This document shows positions 23,441-31,827 of a DNA stretch of 36,209 nt, in pieces (positions within the stretch are counted from its first letter, which is position 1; each line of letters begins with the position of its first letter). The notes below the pieces were generated by a model, which was not told the DNA's origin, made no database searches, and worked only from the letters and a program-made list of their open reading frames with translations. The stretch is from assembly GCA_018830415.1 (NCBI GenBank), contig JAHJSJ010000277.1:1-36209 (forward strand). The letters run 5' to 3'. The DNA comes from Alphaproteobacteria bacterium (GTDB taxonomy: Bacteria; Pseudomonadota; Alphaproteobacteria; Sphingomonadales; Sphingomonadaceae). Position numbers and translations under genes: made by a program.

Positions 23441-24424
23441 ATGATGTTCCGCAACCTGAGTTTTTCCCGCCAGATCCTGCCGATAGCGGCGCTGATCGGG
23501 GTGGCCATCGCGGCCTGGCTGATTTTTTTTAGCCAGCCCGACCGAACCACCACCGAACCGGGCGAACAGCCGCCCAAGGCGTCAGGCGAACTGCGCAATG
23601 CTCCGCGTGTGGCGGGTGCCGGAGTGGTCGAACCGGCAAGCGAGGTGATCGATATCGGATCGGCGCTGTCAGGGCTGGTCACGGATGTCCGGGTGCGCCC
23701 CGGCGATCGGGTGGCCAGAGGGGACGTGCTGTTCATGGTCGATGCGCGTGCCGCGCGCGCCAGCCTTGCCCAGGCCGAAGCTGCGGTCAGCGAAGCCCGC
23801 GCGGCGATTGCCGAGGCACAGGCGGCGCAGGCAACCGCGCGCCAGCAGCTTGATCTCTACCGCCAGCTGGCCGACCCCGCTGCGGTCAGCCGCGCCGAGG
23901 TGATCCGGGCCGAAGGTGACGAGGCCGCTGCGACAAGCCGGCTTGGCCTTTCCCGCGCGCGCCTTGCCGCCGCCCAGGCCGCTGCGGCAGCCGCCCGCAC
24001 CGAAATCGAACGGCTGGTGGTGCGCGCGCCGATTGCCGGTGAGATCCTTGCCGTCAACATCCGCCCCGGCGAATTCGTCGCCACGCAGGGCGGCAGCACG
24101 CAGCCCTTCATCCAGATGGGCGACACCACCCCGCTGCACGTGCGGGTCGATATTGACGAAAACGAAGTCGCGCGGGTTGCAATCGGAGAGCCTGCGATCA
24201 TCTCGCCGCGCGGCGCGGCCGAAGTGCAGGTGACGGCCACCTTTGTGCGCGCCGAGCCATTGGTGGTGCCCAAGCGATCGCTCACCAACAGCGCGGCCGA
24301 ACGGGTCGATGTGCGGGTCTTGCAGGTGATCTATGCCCTGCCCCCCAGCGACGTGTTCCGCGTGGGCCAGCAGATCGATGCCTTCATCCCGGCCAAACCG
24401 GCCCCTGCGGGCAAGGGGGACTGA
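23441..24424 (+). CDS. HlyD/DevB-type membrane fusion protein
   Basis: A 327-aa periplasmic adaptor with one N-terminal membrane anchor (about 12–30). The lipoyl-like half motif (V-V-E-P-A-S-E-V-I-D-I-G-S-A-L-S-G) comes next. A long Ala/Glu/Arg-rich alpha hairpin (about 105–190) contains many A-x-A-A-x-A repeats. The chain then returns to the second lipoyl half (V-R-A-P-I-A-G-E-I-L) and a beta-barrel domain. It should bridge the inner-membrane ABC permease and the TolC-type channel encoded just after it. Two adjacent ATGs (23441, 23444) follow GAGG. Confidence 0.92.
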   Translation: MMFRNLSFSRQILPIAALIGVAIAAWLIFFSQPDRTTTEPGEQPPKASGELRNAPRVAGAGVVEPASEVIDIGSALSGLVTDVRVRPGDRVARGDVLFMVDARAARASLAQAEAAVSEARAAIAEAQAAQATARQQLDLYRQLADPAAVSRAEVIRAEGDEAAATSRLGLSRARLAAAQAAAAAARTEIERLVVRAPIAGEILAVNIRPGEFVATQGGSTQPFIQMGDTTPLHVRVDIDENEVARVAIGEPAIISPRGAAEVQVTATFVRAEPLVVPKRSLTNSAAERVDVRVLQVIYALPPSDVFRVGQQIDAFIPAKPAPAGKGD

Positions 24425-24428
24425 GGCG

Positions 24429-25856
24429 ATGTCCCGCTCCGCCCCCACGATCCGCGCGTTGGCGAGCGCCGCGCTGCTGCCGCTGATGCTGGCTGGCTGC
24501 ATGGTGCACCCCGCGCCCGAAATCGCCACGCCAACGCCAGATTTGCCCGAAGCGTTCTTCTTCGCGCCTGATGCAGACGCGCAAACTGCGCTTGCCGCGC
24601 TGATGCCAATGGACGATCCGGCATACAGCACGCTTGCCGATGCCGCGATTGCCGAAGCGCCCAGTTTGGCCGAAGCACTCGCCCGGATCGACAGCGCGCG
24701 CGCAGGTGCCCGCCGTGCCGGGGCCGAACGCCTGCCCAATATCACCGCCGATGGCAGCGTCCGGCAGAACCGCATCAATACCAACCAGTTCGGCGAAGCG
24801 GGCCGGCAAGGCTTCGTACCATCCGAGCAGACCACCTACGGTGCCAACATCACCGCCAGCTGGGATCCGGATATTTTTGGCCAGATCAAGGCGCAAGAAC
24901 GCGCCGCGCTGGCCCGGGTCGATGCTGCCAACGCGCAGGCACAAGGCGTGCGGCTGGCACTGCTGGCGGAAATCGCGGGTAGCGTCACCGATTGGCGGGT
25001 GATCGAAGCCCGCACCGCCGCGATTGACGCCGATGTTGCCGCCGCCAAACAACTCGCCAGCCTTGCCAAGGTGCGTGAGGACGCCGGGATCGCCCCCGGT
25101 TTCGACCGCGTGCGGGCCGAAGCCACCGCCAGTTCTTCCGCCGTGCGCCTCGCCGCGCTGAACAGCGAACGCGCGCGGCTCATCGGGCGGCTTGTCACGC
25201 TGACGGGCCAAGATGCGGCAAGCGTGCGCGCGGCCTTGGGGACCGCCGCGCCTACGAGGGTCGTGGCCGCGCCGCCCGCTTCGCTGCCGTCAGAATTGCT
25301 CGCCAACCGCCCCGATGTCGTCGCCGCCGCCGCCAATCTCGCCGCCAGCGATGCCGATCTGGCCGCCGCCGCGCGCGCGCGTTTTCCGCGCATCACCTTG
25401 ACCGGCATCATCGGATTGGCGGCGTTCCAGCCTGAAAACTTTTTTGACGAGGATTCGATTATCGGCACGCTGACCGGTGCGATTGCCGGGCCGCTGCTCG
25501 ATTTCGGGCGGGTGGCGGCTGAAATTGACGGCGCGGCAGCGGACAAGCGCGCCGCCTTTGCTGCCTATCGCGGCGCAGTGTTTCAGGCGCTGGGCGACGC
25601 CGAGATAGCCTATGGTCTGGTCACCGCTGCCGATGAAGAGGCGCGGTTGACGGTCAGTGAGCGCGATCAGTTAAACCGCGCCGCCGCACTCAGCGAAACA
25701 CGTTACCGCGCGGGCCTCGCCAGTTTTCTCGAAGTGCTCGAAGATCGCCGCGCCGCTGATGCCAGCGGCGAACGCGCTGCGGCTGCTTTGGGCCGGGCAT
25801 CGCGGGCGCGCATCCTGTTGTGGCAGGCGCTGGGGGGTGACGATTTCGGGCTCTAA
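24429..25856 (+). CDS. TolC-family outer-membrane efflux lipoprotein (NodT/OprM type)
   Basis: A 475-aa outer-membrane factor. The signal ends in lipobox L-A-G-C (Cys near residue 21), so the mature protein is acylated. Two homologous halves of long helices follow; A-S-W-D-P-D-I-F-G-Q-I is the usual first-half strand and L-L-A-N-R-P-D-V is the family's mid-protein signature. It ends in a helix with Y-R-A-G-L-A-S-F-L-E-V-L-E-D-R-R, another standard motif. It starts 4 bases after the adaptor stop and completes the tripartite exporter. It ends 10 bases from the convergent HupE-like gene with no terminator in between. Confidence 0.94.
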   Translation: MSRSAPTIRALASAALLPLMLAGCMVHPAPEIATPTPDLPEAFFFAPDADAQTALAALMPMDDPAYSTLADAAIAEAPSLAEALARIDSARAGARRAGAERLPNITADGSVRQNRINTNQFGEAGRQGFVPSEQTTYGANITASWDPDIFGQIKAQERAALARVDAANAQAQGVRLALLAEIAGSVTDWRVIEARTAAIDADVAAAKQLASLAKVREDAGIAPGFDRVRAEATASSSAVRLAALNSERARLIGRLVTLTGQDAASVRAALGTAAPTRVVAAPPASLPSELLANRPDVVAAAANLAASDADLAAAARARFPRITLTGIIGLAAFQPENFFDEDSIIGTLTGAIAGPLLDFGRVAAEIDGAAADKRAAFAAYRGAVFQALGDAEIAYGLVTAADEEARLTVSERDQLNRAAALSETRYRAGLASFLEVLEDRRAADASGERAAAALGRASRARILLWQALGGDDFGL

Positions 25857-25866
25857 GGCCCTGACC

Positions 25867-26871
25867 CTAGAGAATGACCCGCTCGAACAACCAGAAACTG
25901 CCAGTTATACCGATGCCATAGGCGGCGATGCGCAGCGCGGGCTGTTCAAGCCTTGGCGCGGCGCGGCTTATCGCGGCGAGCAGCGCCAGAACCCCCGCGA
26001 TCACCAGCAATTGTCCCGCTTCGACCCCGATATTGAACGCCAGCAGCGCGGCCGCGATTTCCCCCTGCGGCAGACCGATTTCGGCCAGCGCCCCAGCAAA
26101 GCCGAAGCCGTGAAACAGGCCAAAGCCGAACGCGACCAGCCACGGCACGCGCCGGGCCCATGTCCGCCGCTGCGGATCGCGCAGCACCAGCGCAACCTCC
26201 ACCGCAAGGAACACGATCGAAAGCGCGATCAGCGCCTCGACCGGGCGGCTCGGCAGGCCGGTATAGCCCAGCGCGGTCGCCACCAGCGTGATCGAATGGG
26301 CGATGGTGAAGGCGGTCGCCGCCTTTATCACCGGCCATGGCGCGCGCACCAGCAACACCAGCGCGATCACGAACAGCAGATGATCCCAACCCCACAGGAT
26401 GTGCTGCGCGCCGATGATGAAATAATCGCGCGCCACCTGCCACCGGTCGGGCGCGGCGGCGATGGCGGCGGTGGGGGCAGCGGCGGTCAGGCGGAACGTT
26501 TGCGCTGTGCCTTCGCGCGGGATCATGCGGGCAATGGCATCAGCGCTGCCGATCAGTTCGGAAAAACCGAAGACCTCACCCGCCAGCGTGCCCGCGCACA
26601 TCAGCCGCGCGCTACCGAGCAATGCCGTGGGCGCGGCGCGCTGCACCAGTTTACCCTGCATGGTGCAGGCTGCGGGGATTACCGGGCCGGGCAGTGCGGC
26701 GATTTCCCCGCTGCGCGTTGCGGCGATGGGGATCTGCCATTCGATCGTCCATTCACCCGAAGCACGTTCGGTCAATTCGATCACCGCAGGGCGCAATTCA
26801 TCGGCGGCGAGCGGCGCAGCAGCGCAGGCGGCCCACAGCGCGGCCAGCATCGCCACCACGCGGCGGATCAT
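25867..26871 (-). CDS. HupE/UreJ-family membrane protein with a periplasmic N-domain
   Basis: A 334-aa protein with a signal peptide (cleavage near L-A-A at residue 23), a roughly 120-residue periplasmic domain with two Cys, and a C-terminal membrane domain of about six or seven helices. The membrane part bears conserved metal-type residues: H157, then G-W-D163-H164-L-L-F, H192 in F-T-I-A-H-S-I-T-L and H254 in G-L-F-H-G-F-G-F-A. These mark the HupE/UreJ group; characterised relatives move nickel or cobalt. No hydrogenase or urease genes are present, so another metal or role is likely. It is the last gene of the DUF3604–PpiC–HupE operon and its start overlaps the PpiC-like stop by 4 bases. Confidence 0.88.
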   Translation of the reverse strand: MIRRVVAMLAALWAACAAAPLAADELRPAVIELTERASGEWTIEWQIPIAATRSGEIAALPGPVIPAACTMQGKLVQRAAPTALLGSARLMCAGTLAGEVFGFSELIGSADAIARMIPREGTAQTFRLTAAAPTAAIAAAPDRWQVARDYFIIGAQHILWGWDHLLFVIALVLLVRAPWPVIKAATAFTIAHSITLVATALGYTGLPSRPVEALIALSIVFLAVEVALVLRDPQRRTWARRVPWLVAFGFGLFHGFGFAGALAEIGLPQGEIAAALLAFNIGVEAGQLLVIAGVLALLAAISRAAPRLEQPALRIAAYGIGITGSFWLFERVIL

Positions 26872-27680
26872 TGCGCGATCTCGACCCGGTAGGCTTCGCG
26901 CAGAACGGTGAAGGCGCGTTCCTTGCGCGCGGCGATTTCGGCGCTGCGCCAGTCGTTTTCGACTTGCTTGCGGATCGTCTCAAACGCGGGGGCCGCGCCC
27001 GAACCGCGTGCACGCAGCCGCACCAGATGCCAGCCAAAGCCCGAACGCAGCGGGCCTTGCCATGCTGTTCCCGGTTGCAGCTTACTCAGCCCCGCGGCAA
27101 ACACCTCCCCCAGCCGCGTCTGCACCTCCTGCTGGCTGACCTGTTCAAGGCTTTGCGGCAGGCTGATCGGATCGCCCGCGCGCTGCCAGTCACCGGTGAC
27201 TGACAGCCCCGGCAAGGCCGCCCGGGCTGCGCTTTCGCTGGCGAAATAGAGCTGATCGAAACTGGCCGCCCCGGCATCGGCATAGCGCGTGCGGTGGGTT
27301 TCATAGAAGGCGCGCAGCAGCGCCTCGTCCGGATCGGCTGCTTCCGCCGCCGTGCTGGCCGACAGGTCCATTTTGGTCACAAGCCGCCGCCGCACAACCG
27401 CGTCACCCTGATCCAGCCCCAGCCGCAGCGCCTCACGATAGAGCACCTCGTCACGCACGAACCGATCGATCGCGGTGGCAAGTTCGGCATCGGTCGGCGC
27501 GCGGCCCATCATGCGTTGGAATTGCAGCGCCAGTTCAGCCTGCTGCGCGCGATCGACCGAAATCACCCGGCTGGCAGGATCGACCTCACCGGAGCTGCTC
27601 CAGGTAAGCAGCGCGAACAGCGCGAAGCCTGCGACAAGAAAGTGGACCAACGGTTCTCGCGTCCAGCCGGAAAGCCTCAC
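26868..27680 (-). CDS. Membrane-anchored PpiC/parvulin-like protein
   Basis: A 270-aa protein with one N-terminal membrane helix (about residues 11–28), a helical SurA/PrsA-like region with F-V-R-D-E-V-L-Y-R-E-A, and a C-terminal parvulin-like domain (about 135–235) ending in S-G-F-G-W-H-L-V-R-L, where active parvulins have G-Y/W-H-I/L. The usual first strand A-x-H-I-L-V is replaced by F-D-Q-L-Y-F-A, so isomerase activity may be weak and the protein may act as a chaperone. It should face the periplasm. Four-base overlaps on both sides couple it to the DUF3604 gene before and the HupE-like gene after, suggesting it helps one of them fold. Confidence 0.86.
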   Translation of the reverse strand: MRLSGWTREPLVHFLVAGFALFALLTWSSSGEVDPASRVISVDRAQQAELALQFQRMMGRAPTDAELATAIDRFVRDEVLYREALRLGLDQGDAVVRRRLVTKMDLSASTAAEAADPDEALLRAFYETHRTRYADAGAASFDQLYFASESAARAALPGLSVTGDWQRAGDPISLPQSLEQVSQQEVQTRLGEVFAAGLSKLQPGTAWQGPLRSGFGWHLVRLRARGSGAAPAFETIRKQVENDWRSAEIAARKERAFTVLREAYRVEIAQ

Positions 27681-29629
27681 TTGCGCTCCATCACCGCCGG
27701 GGCAGCGGGACGTTTTGCCAGCTTGAGCCAGATCGGCGACGTATAGGCGCGTTCCTGCGCCACGGCGTCATCCATCGCTTCCTTGCTCAGCGTGATCCCG
27801 AACCGTACCGCATCGAACAAAGTCCAGCGCGGTGTCGGGATTTCGATCACGCGCACGTAATAGAACGCGCGCTGACCGGGGGTGTAATCGGGATCGATCC
27901 ACACGGTGCGCAGTTCGGTGGCACCGATGGTGTTGGTGAAGCTCGCGTTCTTGCGGTTGACCGTATCGCCGACCGCCGGAACCTTGCCGCCGCTGCGCAC
28001 ACGTTTGTCCATGTCGCTCCACACGGCATCATAGACGCGTTCCTGCGTCTGGCCACTGGCATCCACCCAGCCTTTGACCACCTGAACCCGGTCAAGATTG
28101 GCACCGTCCGGGTCTTTCAGTGCGCTGATCATGAAACGCGGCGCGGTGCCCGTGTCGGTCAGTTCGCCGCCCATCGGCACGCCGCTGGCATAGCCCTTGC
28201 GTACCCAATCGCCGTCCCAGTCCTGCGCATCGAAATCAAAGCCGCCGAATACCCGCACGCTCATGCGCGGGCCGGTGGTGGCGTAAACCTCGCGCCGGGC
28301 AAAGGCATCAAAGATTTCGGCGCGCGTATTGCCCCGCGCCCAGGCCGCCGCATAGCCGCCGGCAAGGTAATGCCAGCCAAACCTTCCCTGTGACGTGCCA
28401 AGGTTCTGAGGCACCACCGCACGGTCTTTATAGGCCGGTTCGTTGCCGGTATGCTTGCCCCAGAAATTGTCTTCATCCGCGGTGGCGAGCGATGTGTGGC
28501 TATCCGTCGAACCGACCATGCCGAAAGCATAGGGGTTCACGCCCAGCTGTTGTTCCAGCGACAGGCCCCGCTTCAACGCCTCGCGCACATAAGACCCGGC
28601 GAACATATCATCCTTCATCGGCGCGGTGAGCGGCAGGTTGCCCAGTTCCCAGCCCTTGACGCCAAATCCGGCCATTTCATCATTGGGCGAAAGGAACGGA
28701 TGGCTTTCGCTGTCGCCCTTGATCTGGGTTGCCTCAACCACCGGTTCATAGGCAGCGCGCTTCATCGCGTATTCGGCAGTCATGGGCGACCCGTCGGGCA
28801 TGGTCATTTCGAACATCAGCCCGTTCGAAACGTTGGAATTGTGCGGGATCGCCAGCGCCTTGCCGCCGGTGCTCTGTTCATAGGCGGCGAGGTAATCCCA
28901 CAGCTGTTCGGCGGTCGTGCTGAGGCCCGGAAAAGGCAGCACGGTTTCGGTCCGGTCGCGGCCATCGCGGAACATGACCACCCGGTGCAGATTGTTACCA
29001 TCAGGCATCAAGGTCCATTCGAACCCCGCCAGCGCGGTGAACTTGCCCGGCTTGTTGTAACGGTCAAGAATGCTCAGGTGGGTAGCCCAGATGTCGCGCG
29101 TGTTCTCTTCCTGATTGGACTGATCGCGTAGCGCCGCGGGCAATTCGTTATTGGCCGCCGCCGTCACCAGTTCGGCAACGGCGCGAACCGACTGTTCGGG
29201 GCTTTCGTGCATCATGTCGTACCAGCGCAGCATGGTATCATCGCCGATCACCCATTTCACATACCAGCGCGGGGCGTCATAAAGCCGCCGGGTCGCGCCC
29301 AGCCCGTCCGAGTGATCGGCAATCACGAGGAAATCGAGCGGCCGCGCCAGCCGCGCCTTGCCCCCGGTGGTTGCCTCAACCTCCTCGCCAGAGGCAAAGC
29401 GCAGCGCCTCCTCAGGCCCCAGCCGGACGCCAAAGCCGAATGCGTCGATCGAATTGTCGGTGTGAAGATGGGTGTCGCCCCAATATGGGCGATCGGGAAA
29501 TTCGGCGAGCGTGATCGTGCCTTCGCCGGTGCCGGTCTGATCTTCGGGCACGTCGGGTTCGCCGCCGCAAGCGGCCAGTGCCGTGGCCAGAACACTTGCC
29601 AGCGCCAGCCGGCCGATTGCGCGCTTCAT
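27677..29629 (-). CDS. DUF3604 lipoprotein with PHP-like metal sites
   Basis: A 650-aa protein. The signal ends in a perfect lipobox, L-A-A-C at Cys21. The body has residues arranged like a PHP-type phosphoesterase: H54-x-H56 in D-T-H-L-H-T-D, H106 and D108 in A-D-H-S-D-G, E204 in G-F-E-W-T, H215, H263 in I-P-H-N-S-N, and D376-x-H378 in G-S-T-D-S-H. A di- or trinuclear metal site is therefore likely. DUF3604 proteins have no assigned substrate that I know of. AGGGAG precedes ATG 29629. First gene of the three-gene operon; its stop overlaps the PpiC-like start. It should be anchored in the outer or inner membrane, facing the periplasm or the outside. Confidence 0.9.
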   Translation of the reverse strand: MKRAIGRLALASVLATALAACGGEPDVPEDQTGTGEGTITLAEFPDRPYWGDTHLHTDNSIDAFGFGVRLGPEEALRFASGEEVEATTGGKARLARPLDFLVIADHSDGLGATRRLYDAPRWYVKWVIGDDTMLRWYDMMHESPEQSVRAVAELVTAAANNELPAALRDQSNQEENTRDIWATHLSILDRYNKPGKFTALAGFEWTLMPDGNNLHRVVMFRDGRDRTETVLPFPGLSTTAEQLWDYLAAYEQSTGGKALAIPHNSNVSNGLMFEMTMPDGSPMTAEYAMKRAAYEPVVEATQIKGDSESHPFLSPNDEMAGFGVKGWELGNLPLTAPMKDDMFAGSYVREALKRGLSLEQQLGVNPYAFGMVGSTDSHTSLATADEDNFWGKHTGNEPAYKDRAVVPQNLGTSQGRFGWHYLAGGYAAAWARGNTRAEIFDAFARREVYATTGPRMSVRVFGGFDFDAQDWDGDWVRKGYASGVPMGGELTDTGTAPRFMISALKDPDGANLDRVQVVKGWVDASGQTQERVYDAVWSDMDKRVRSGGKVPAVGDTVNRKNASFTNTIGATELRTVWIDPDYTPGQRAFYYVRVIEIPTPRWTLFDAVRFGITLSKEAMDDAVAQERAYTSPIWLKLAKRPAAPAVMERK

Positions 29630-29684
29630 GCCTTCTCCCTCCAACATCGCCTCAACTGCGGTATTGTGCCGCAAGGCCCGCCCG

Positions 29685-30134
29685 TCAAGCCGAACGCCTG
29701 AGCAGCGCCGACCGTTCGCACCGGCACACCACTTCGCCGCGTTGATTCCACATTTCGTGGACGAAGGTGACGATCCCGGCATCGGGGCGCGAATTGCTGG
29801 CGCGCAGTTCCTTGACCTCGCTCACCGCGCGCAGGGTGTCACCGATGAACACCGGCTTGGGCGTTACCACCTTATCAAACCCAAGATTGGCGACCAGCGT
29901 GCCAAGCGTGGTATCCCCCACCGACAGGCCGACCAGCAGGCTGAAGGTGAAGGTCGAGTTCACCAGAATCTGCCCATAACCGCTCGCCTTGGCCGCCTCG
30001 ACATCAAGATGCAGCGGCTGCGGATTGTGGGTCATGGTGGAAAACAGCAGATTATCCGTCTCGGTCACGGTGCGGCGGATCTCGTGCTCGATCCGTTCAC
30101 CCACCACCCATTCATCGAAAAACTTGCCCGCCAT
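29685..30134 (-). CDS. MaoC-family (R)-specific enoyl-CoA hydratase-like protein
   Basis: A 149-aa single hot-dog domain. The active-site pattern D-N-L-L-F-S-T-M-T-H-N-P-Q-P-L-H-L-D, with Asp and His separated by a short loop, is the MaoC hydratase 2 motif that adds water to trans-2-enoyl-CoA. K-P-V-F-I-G-D-T-L-R-A-V-S-E-V is the standard second strand region. It resembles mesaconyl- or beta-methylmalyl-CoA-type MaoC proteins as well as general hydratases. Its ATG overlaps the CoA-transferase/racemase stop by one base, so the two probably act on the same acyl-CoA, perhaps a methyl-branched one. Confidence 0.9.
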   Translation of the reverse strand: MAGKFFDEWVVGERIEHEIRRTVTETDNLLFSTMTHNPQPLHLDVEAAKASGYGQILVNSTFTFSLLVGLSVGDTTLGTLVANLGFDKVVTPKPVFIGDTLRAVSEVKELRASNSRPDAGIVTFVHEMWNQRGEVVCRCERSALLRRSA

Positions 30135-31216
30135 CAGCCCTGCTCCGCCCAGCGTGCGACCACATCCGCACCGTCATCCACGCTCGAACGCACTGTGCCC
30201 GGTGTGCGGCTGAAACGCGGCGCGGGGGCCGGGTGCCATGCGCCGTCATGTTCCAGATAGGCCCCGCGCGCTTTCATGTGCGGATGATCGCGCGCCTCGT
30301 CCAGCCCCAGCACCGGGGCAAAGCAGGCGTCGCTGCCTTCGAGCAACGCGCACCATTCGGCCTGCGTTCGGGTCAGGAACAGCGCCGCCAGCTTTGCAGC
30401 GTAATCATCCCAGTTGGCGCGGTTCATCTGGTCTTGCGCCAATTCTTGCGGAGCGCCCGTTTTCGCCAGCATCTCGGCATAGAATTGCGGCTCGATCGAT
30501 CCCAGCGAGATTTCCTTGCCATCCTTGCAGGTGAAACAGCGGTAGAAATGCGCCGCCCCGCCCAGCATCCCCTTGCCCCGCGCGGTGGAAAGGTGCGGCA
30601 CATGGCGCACCCCGAAGAAAAAGCTCATCAGGCTGGTCGCCCCGTCGACAATCGCGGCATCGACCACCTGGCCCCGGCCCGATTTTTCGCGTTCATACAG
30701 CGCAGCCATGATCCCGAAAGCGCAATACATCGACCCCCCGCCGAAATCGCCGACCAGGTTCTGCGGCGGGGTCGCCGGTTCGCCCGCCTTGCCCACCGCC
30801 GCCAGCGCGCCGGTGATGGCGATGTAATTGATATCGTGCCCTGCCGCGTGGGCAAGCGGTCCGTCCTGTCCCCAGCCGGTCATGCGCGCAAAGATCAGGC
30901 GCGGGTTGAGGGCAAGCAATTCTCCCGGCCCCAGCCCCAGCCGCTCCATCACGCCCGGACGAAACCCTTCGATCAGCACATCGGCATGGGCCACGGCGGC
31001 GCGCACCTGTGCCTTGCCCGCCTCGCTCTTGAGATCCAGCGCCAGCCGGTGGCGCGCGCGTTCAACCACCGGGTTGCTGATCCCGGCACCGGGCCGGTCA
31101 ATCCGCACCACTTCAGCGCCCAGATCAGCCAGCAGCATTGCCACATGCGGCCCTGGCCCGATCCCGCTGAATTCAATCACCCTGAGGCCGGAAAGCGGCC
31201 CTGATGGCTGGTTCAT
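30134..31216 (-). CDS. Alpha-methylacyl-CoA racemase-type CaiB/BaiF protein
   Basis: A 360-aa class III CoA-transferase-fold enzyme. It opens with G-L-R-V-I-E-F-S-G-I-G-P-G-P-H-V-A-M-L-L-A-D. H127 in A-A-G-H-D-I-N-Y and D157 in L-V-G-D-F-G-G-G-S fall one residue from His126 and Asp156 of the mycobacterial racemase MCR. V-D-A-A-I-V-D-G-A-T-S-L is also racemase-like. This points to interconversion of (2R)- and (2S)-methylacyl-CoA for branched-chain or sterol side-chain degradation rather than CoA transfer. GGGAGA lies before ATG 31216; longer in-frame starts reach 31930 without conserved content. It is coupled to the MaoC gene and diverges from the glycan genes. Confidence 0.91.
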   Translation of the reverse strand: MNQPSGPLSGLRVIEFSGIGPGPHVAMLLADLGAEVVRIDRPGAGISNPVVERARHRLALDLKSEAGKAQVRAAVAHADVLIEGFRPGVMERLGLGPGELLALNPRLIFARMTGWGQDGPLAHAAGHDINYIAITGALAAVGKAGEPATPPQNLVGDFGGGSMYCAFGIMAALYEREKSGRGQVVDAAIVDGATSLMSFFFGVRHVPHLSTARGKGMLGGAAHFYRCFTCKDGKEISLGSIEPQFYAEMLAKTGAPQELAQDQMNRANWDDYAAKLAALFLTRTQAEWCALLEGSDACFAPVLGLDEARDHPHMKARGAYLEHDGAWHPAPAPRFSRTPGTVRSSVDDGADVVARWAEQG

Positions 31217-31297
31217 CTGTCTCTCCCTTTGCCCGTGTGTGGCGTGTCGCGAACCGGAGAGCAAGCCCGCGCTTGCTGCCCCTGGCCTGCGCGGCAA

Positions 31298-31326
31298 TTG
31301 ACAGGGCCAGCGCCCTGCCCATAGGC
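31298..31326 (+). promoter_or_regulatory. Candidate promoter of the glycan operon with a palindrome in the spacer
   Basis: A perfect TTGACA (31298–31303) is followed at 16–17 bases by CATAGG/ATAGGC (31320–31326). The spacer holds the palindrome CAGGGC-CAGC-GCCCTG (31302–31317), which could be an operator. It lies in the 152-base gap between the divergent racemase gene and the first glycosyltransferase gene. Confidence 0.45.
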
Positions 31327-31368
31327 ATTCCTGCGTATTCATGCGGTGCAGCGGAGCGAGGGTGGCGA

Positions 31369-31827
31369 ATGACAAACGGCTTGACCAGAGTGCTTGCCGT
31401 GGCATCGGGCGGCGGCCATTGGGAACAGCTGATGCTGCTGCGAGCGACGCTGGACAATTACGACATCCGCTTTGCCACGACCGAACTTGCGCTGGCGGTT
31501 CAACACGGCATCGCAAATGCCGCGCGCCTGCCTGACTGCAATCAGAACACGCCGGTCCGGTCGCTGCTATGCGCAATGGCGGCATTGTGGACCGTGTTGA
31601 AACACCGCCCGCAGGTGGTGGTATCGACCGGGGCGGCTCCGGGTTTTTTCTGCATCCTTGCCGGACGCCTGATCGGCGCGCGCACCTTGTGGATCGATAG
31701 CGTCGCCAATGGTGAGGAACTGTCACTATGCGGCAAATTGTCGCAGCGCTGGGCGCATGAATGCTGGACGCAGTGGGAACACCTCGGCACGGATTCGCGC
31801 GCGCGCTATTTCGGAGCAGTGCTGTGA
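31369..31827 (+). CDS. Alg14-like glycosyltransferase subunit (PssD/EpsE type)
   Basis: A 152-aa protein. V-A-S-G-G-G-H-W-E-Q-L at the N-terminus is the Alg14/PssD opening and V-V-V-S-T-G-A-A-P-G-F-F the second family motif; I-D-S-V-A-N lies in the next strand. Alg14-type proteins bring the catalytic Alg13-type partner to the membrane and bind the lipid-linked acceptor. There is no long N-terminal transmembrane helix, so attachment would be peripheral. Its stop overlaps the start of the Alg13-like gene, as expected for a split two-subunit enzyme that adds an early sugar of an exopolysaccharide or lipid-linked glycan. Confidence 0.87.
   Translation: MTNGLTRVLAVASGGGHWEQLMLLRATLDNYDIRFATTELALAVQHGIANAARLPDCNQNTPVRSLLCAMAALWTVLKHRPQVVVSTGAAPGFFCILAGRLIGARTLWIDSVANGEELSLCGKLSQRWAHECWTQWEHLGTDSRARYFGAVL

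Noticed and set aside
25928..27249. Plus-strand open frames across the HupE/PpiC genes
   Set aside because: Shadows of the minus-strand operon, with no start signals or motifs.
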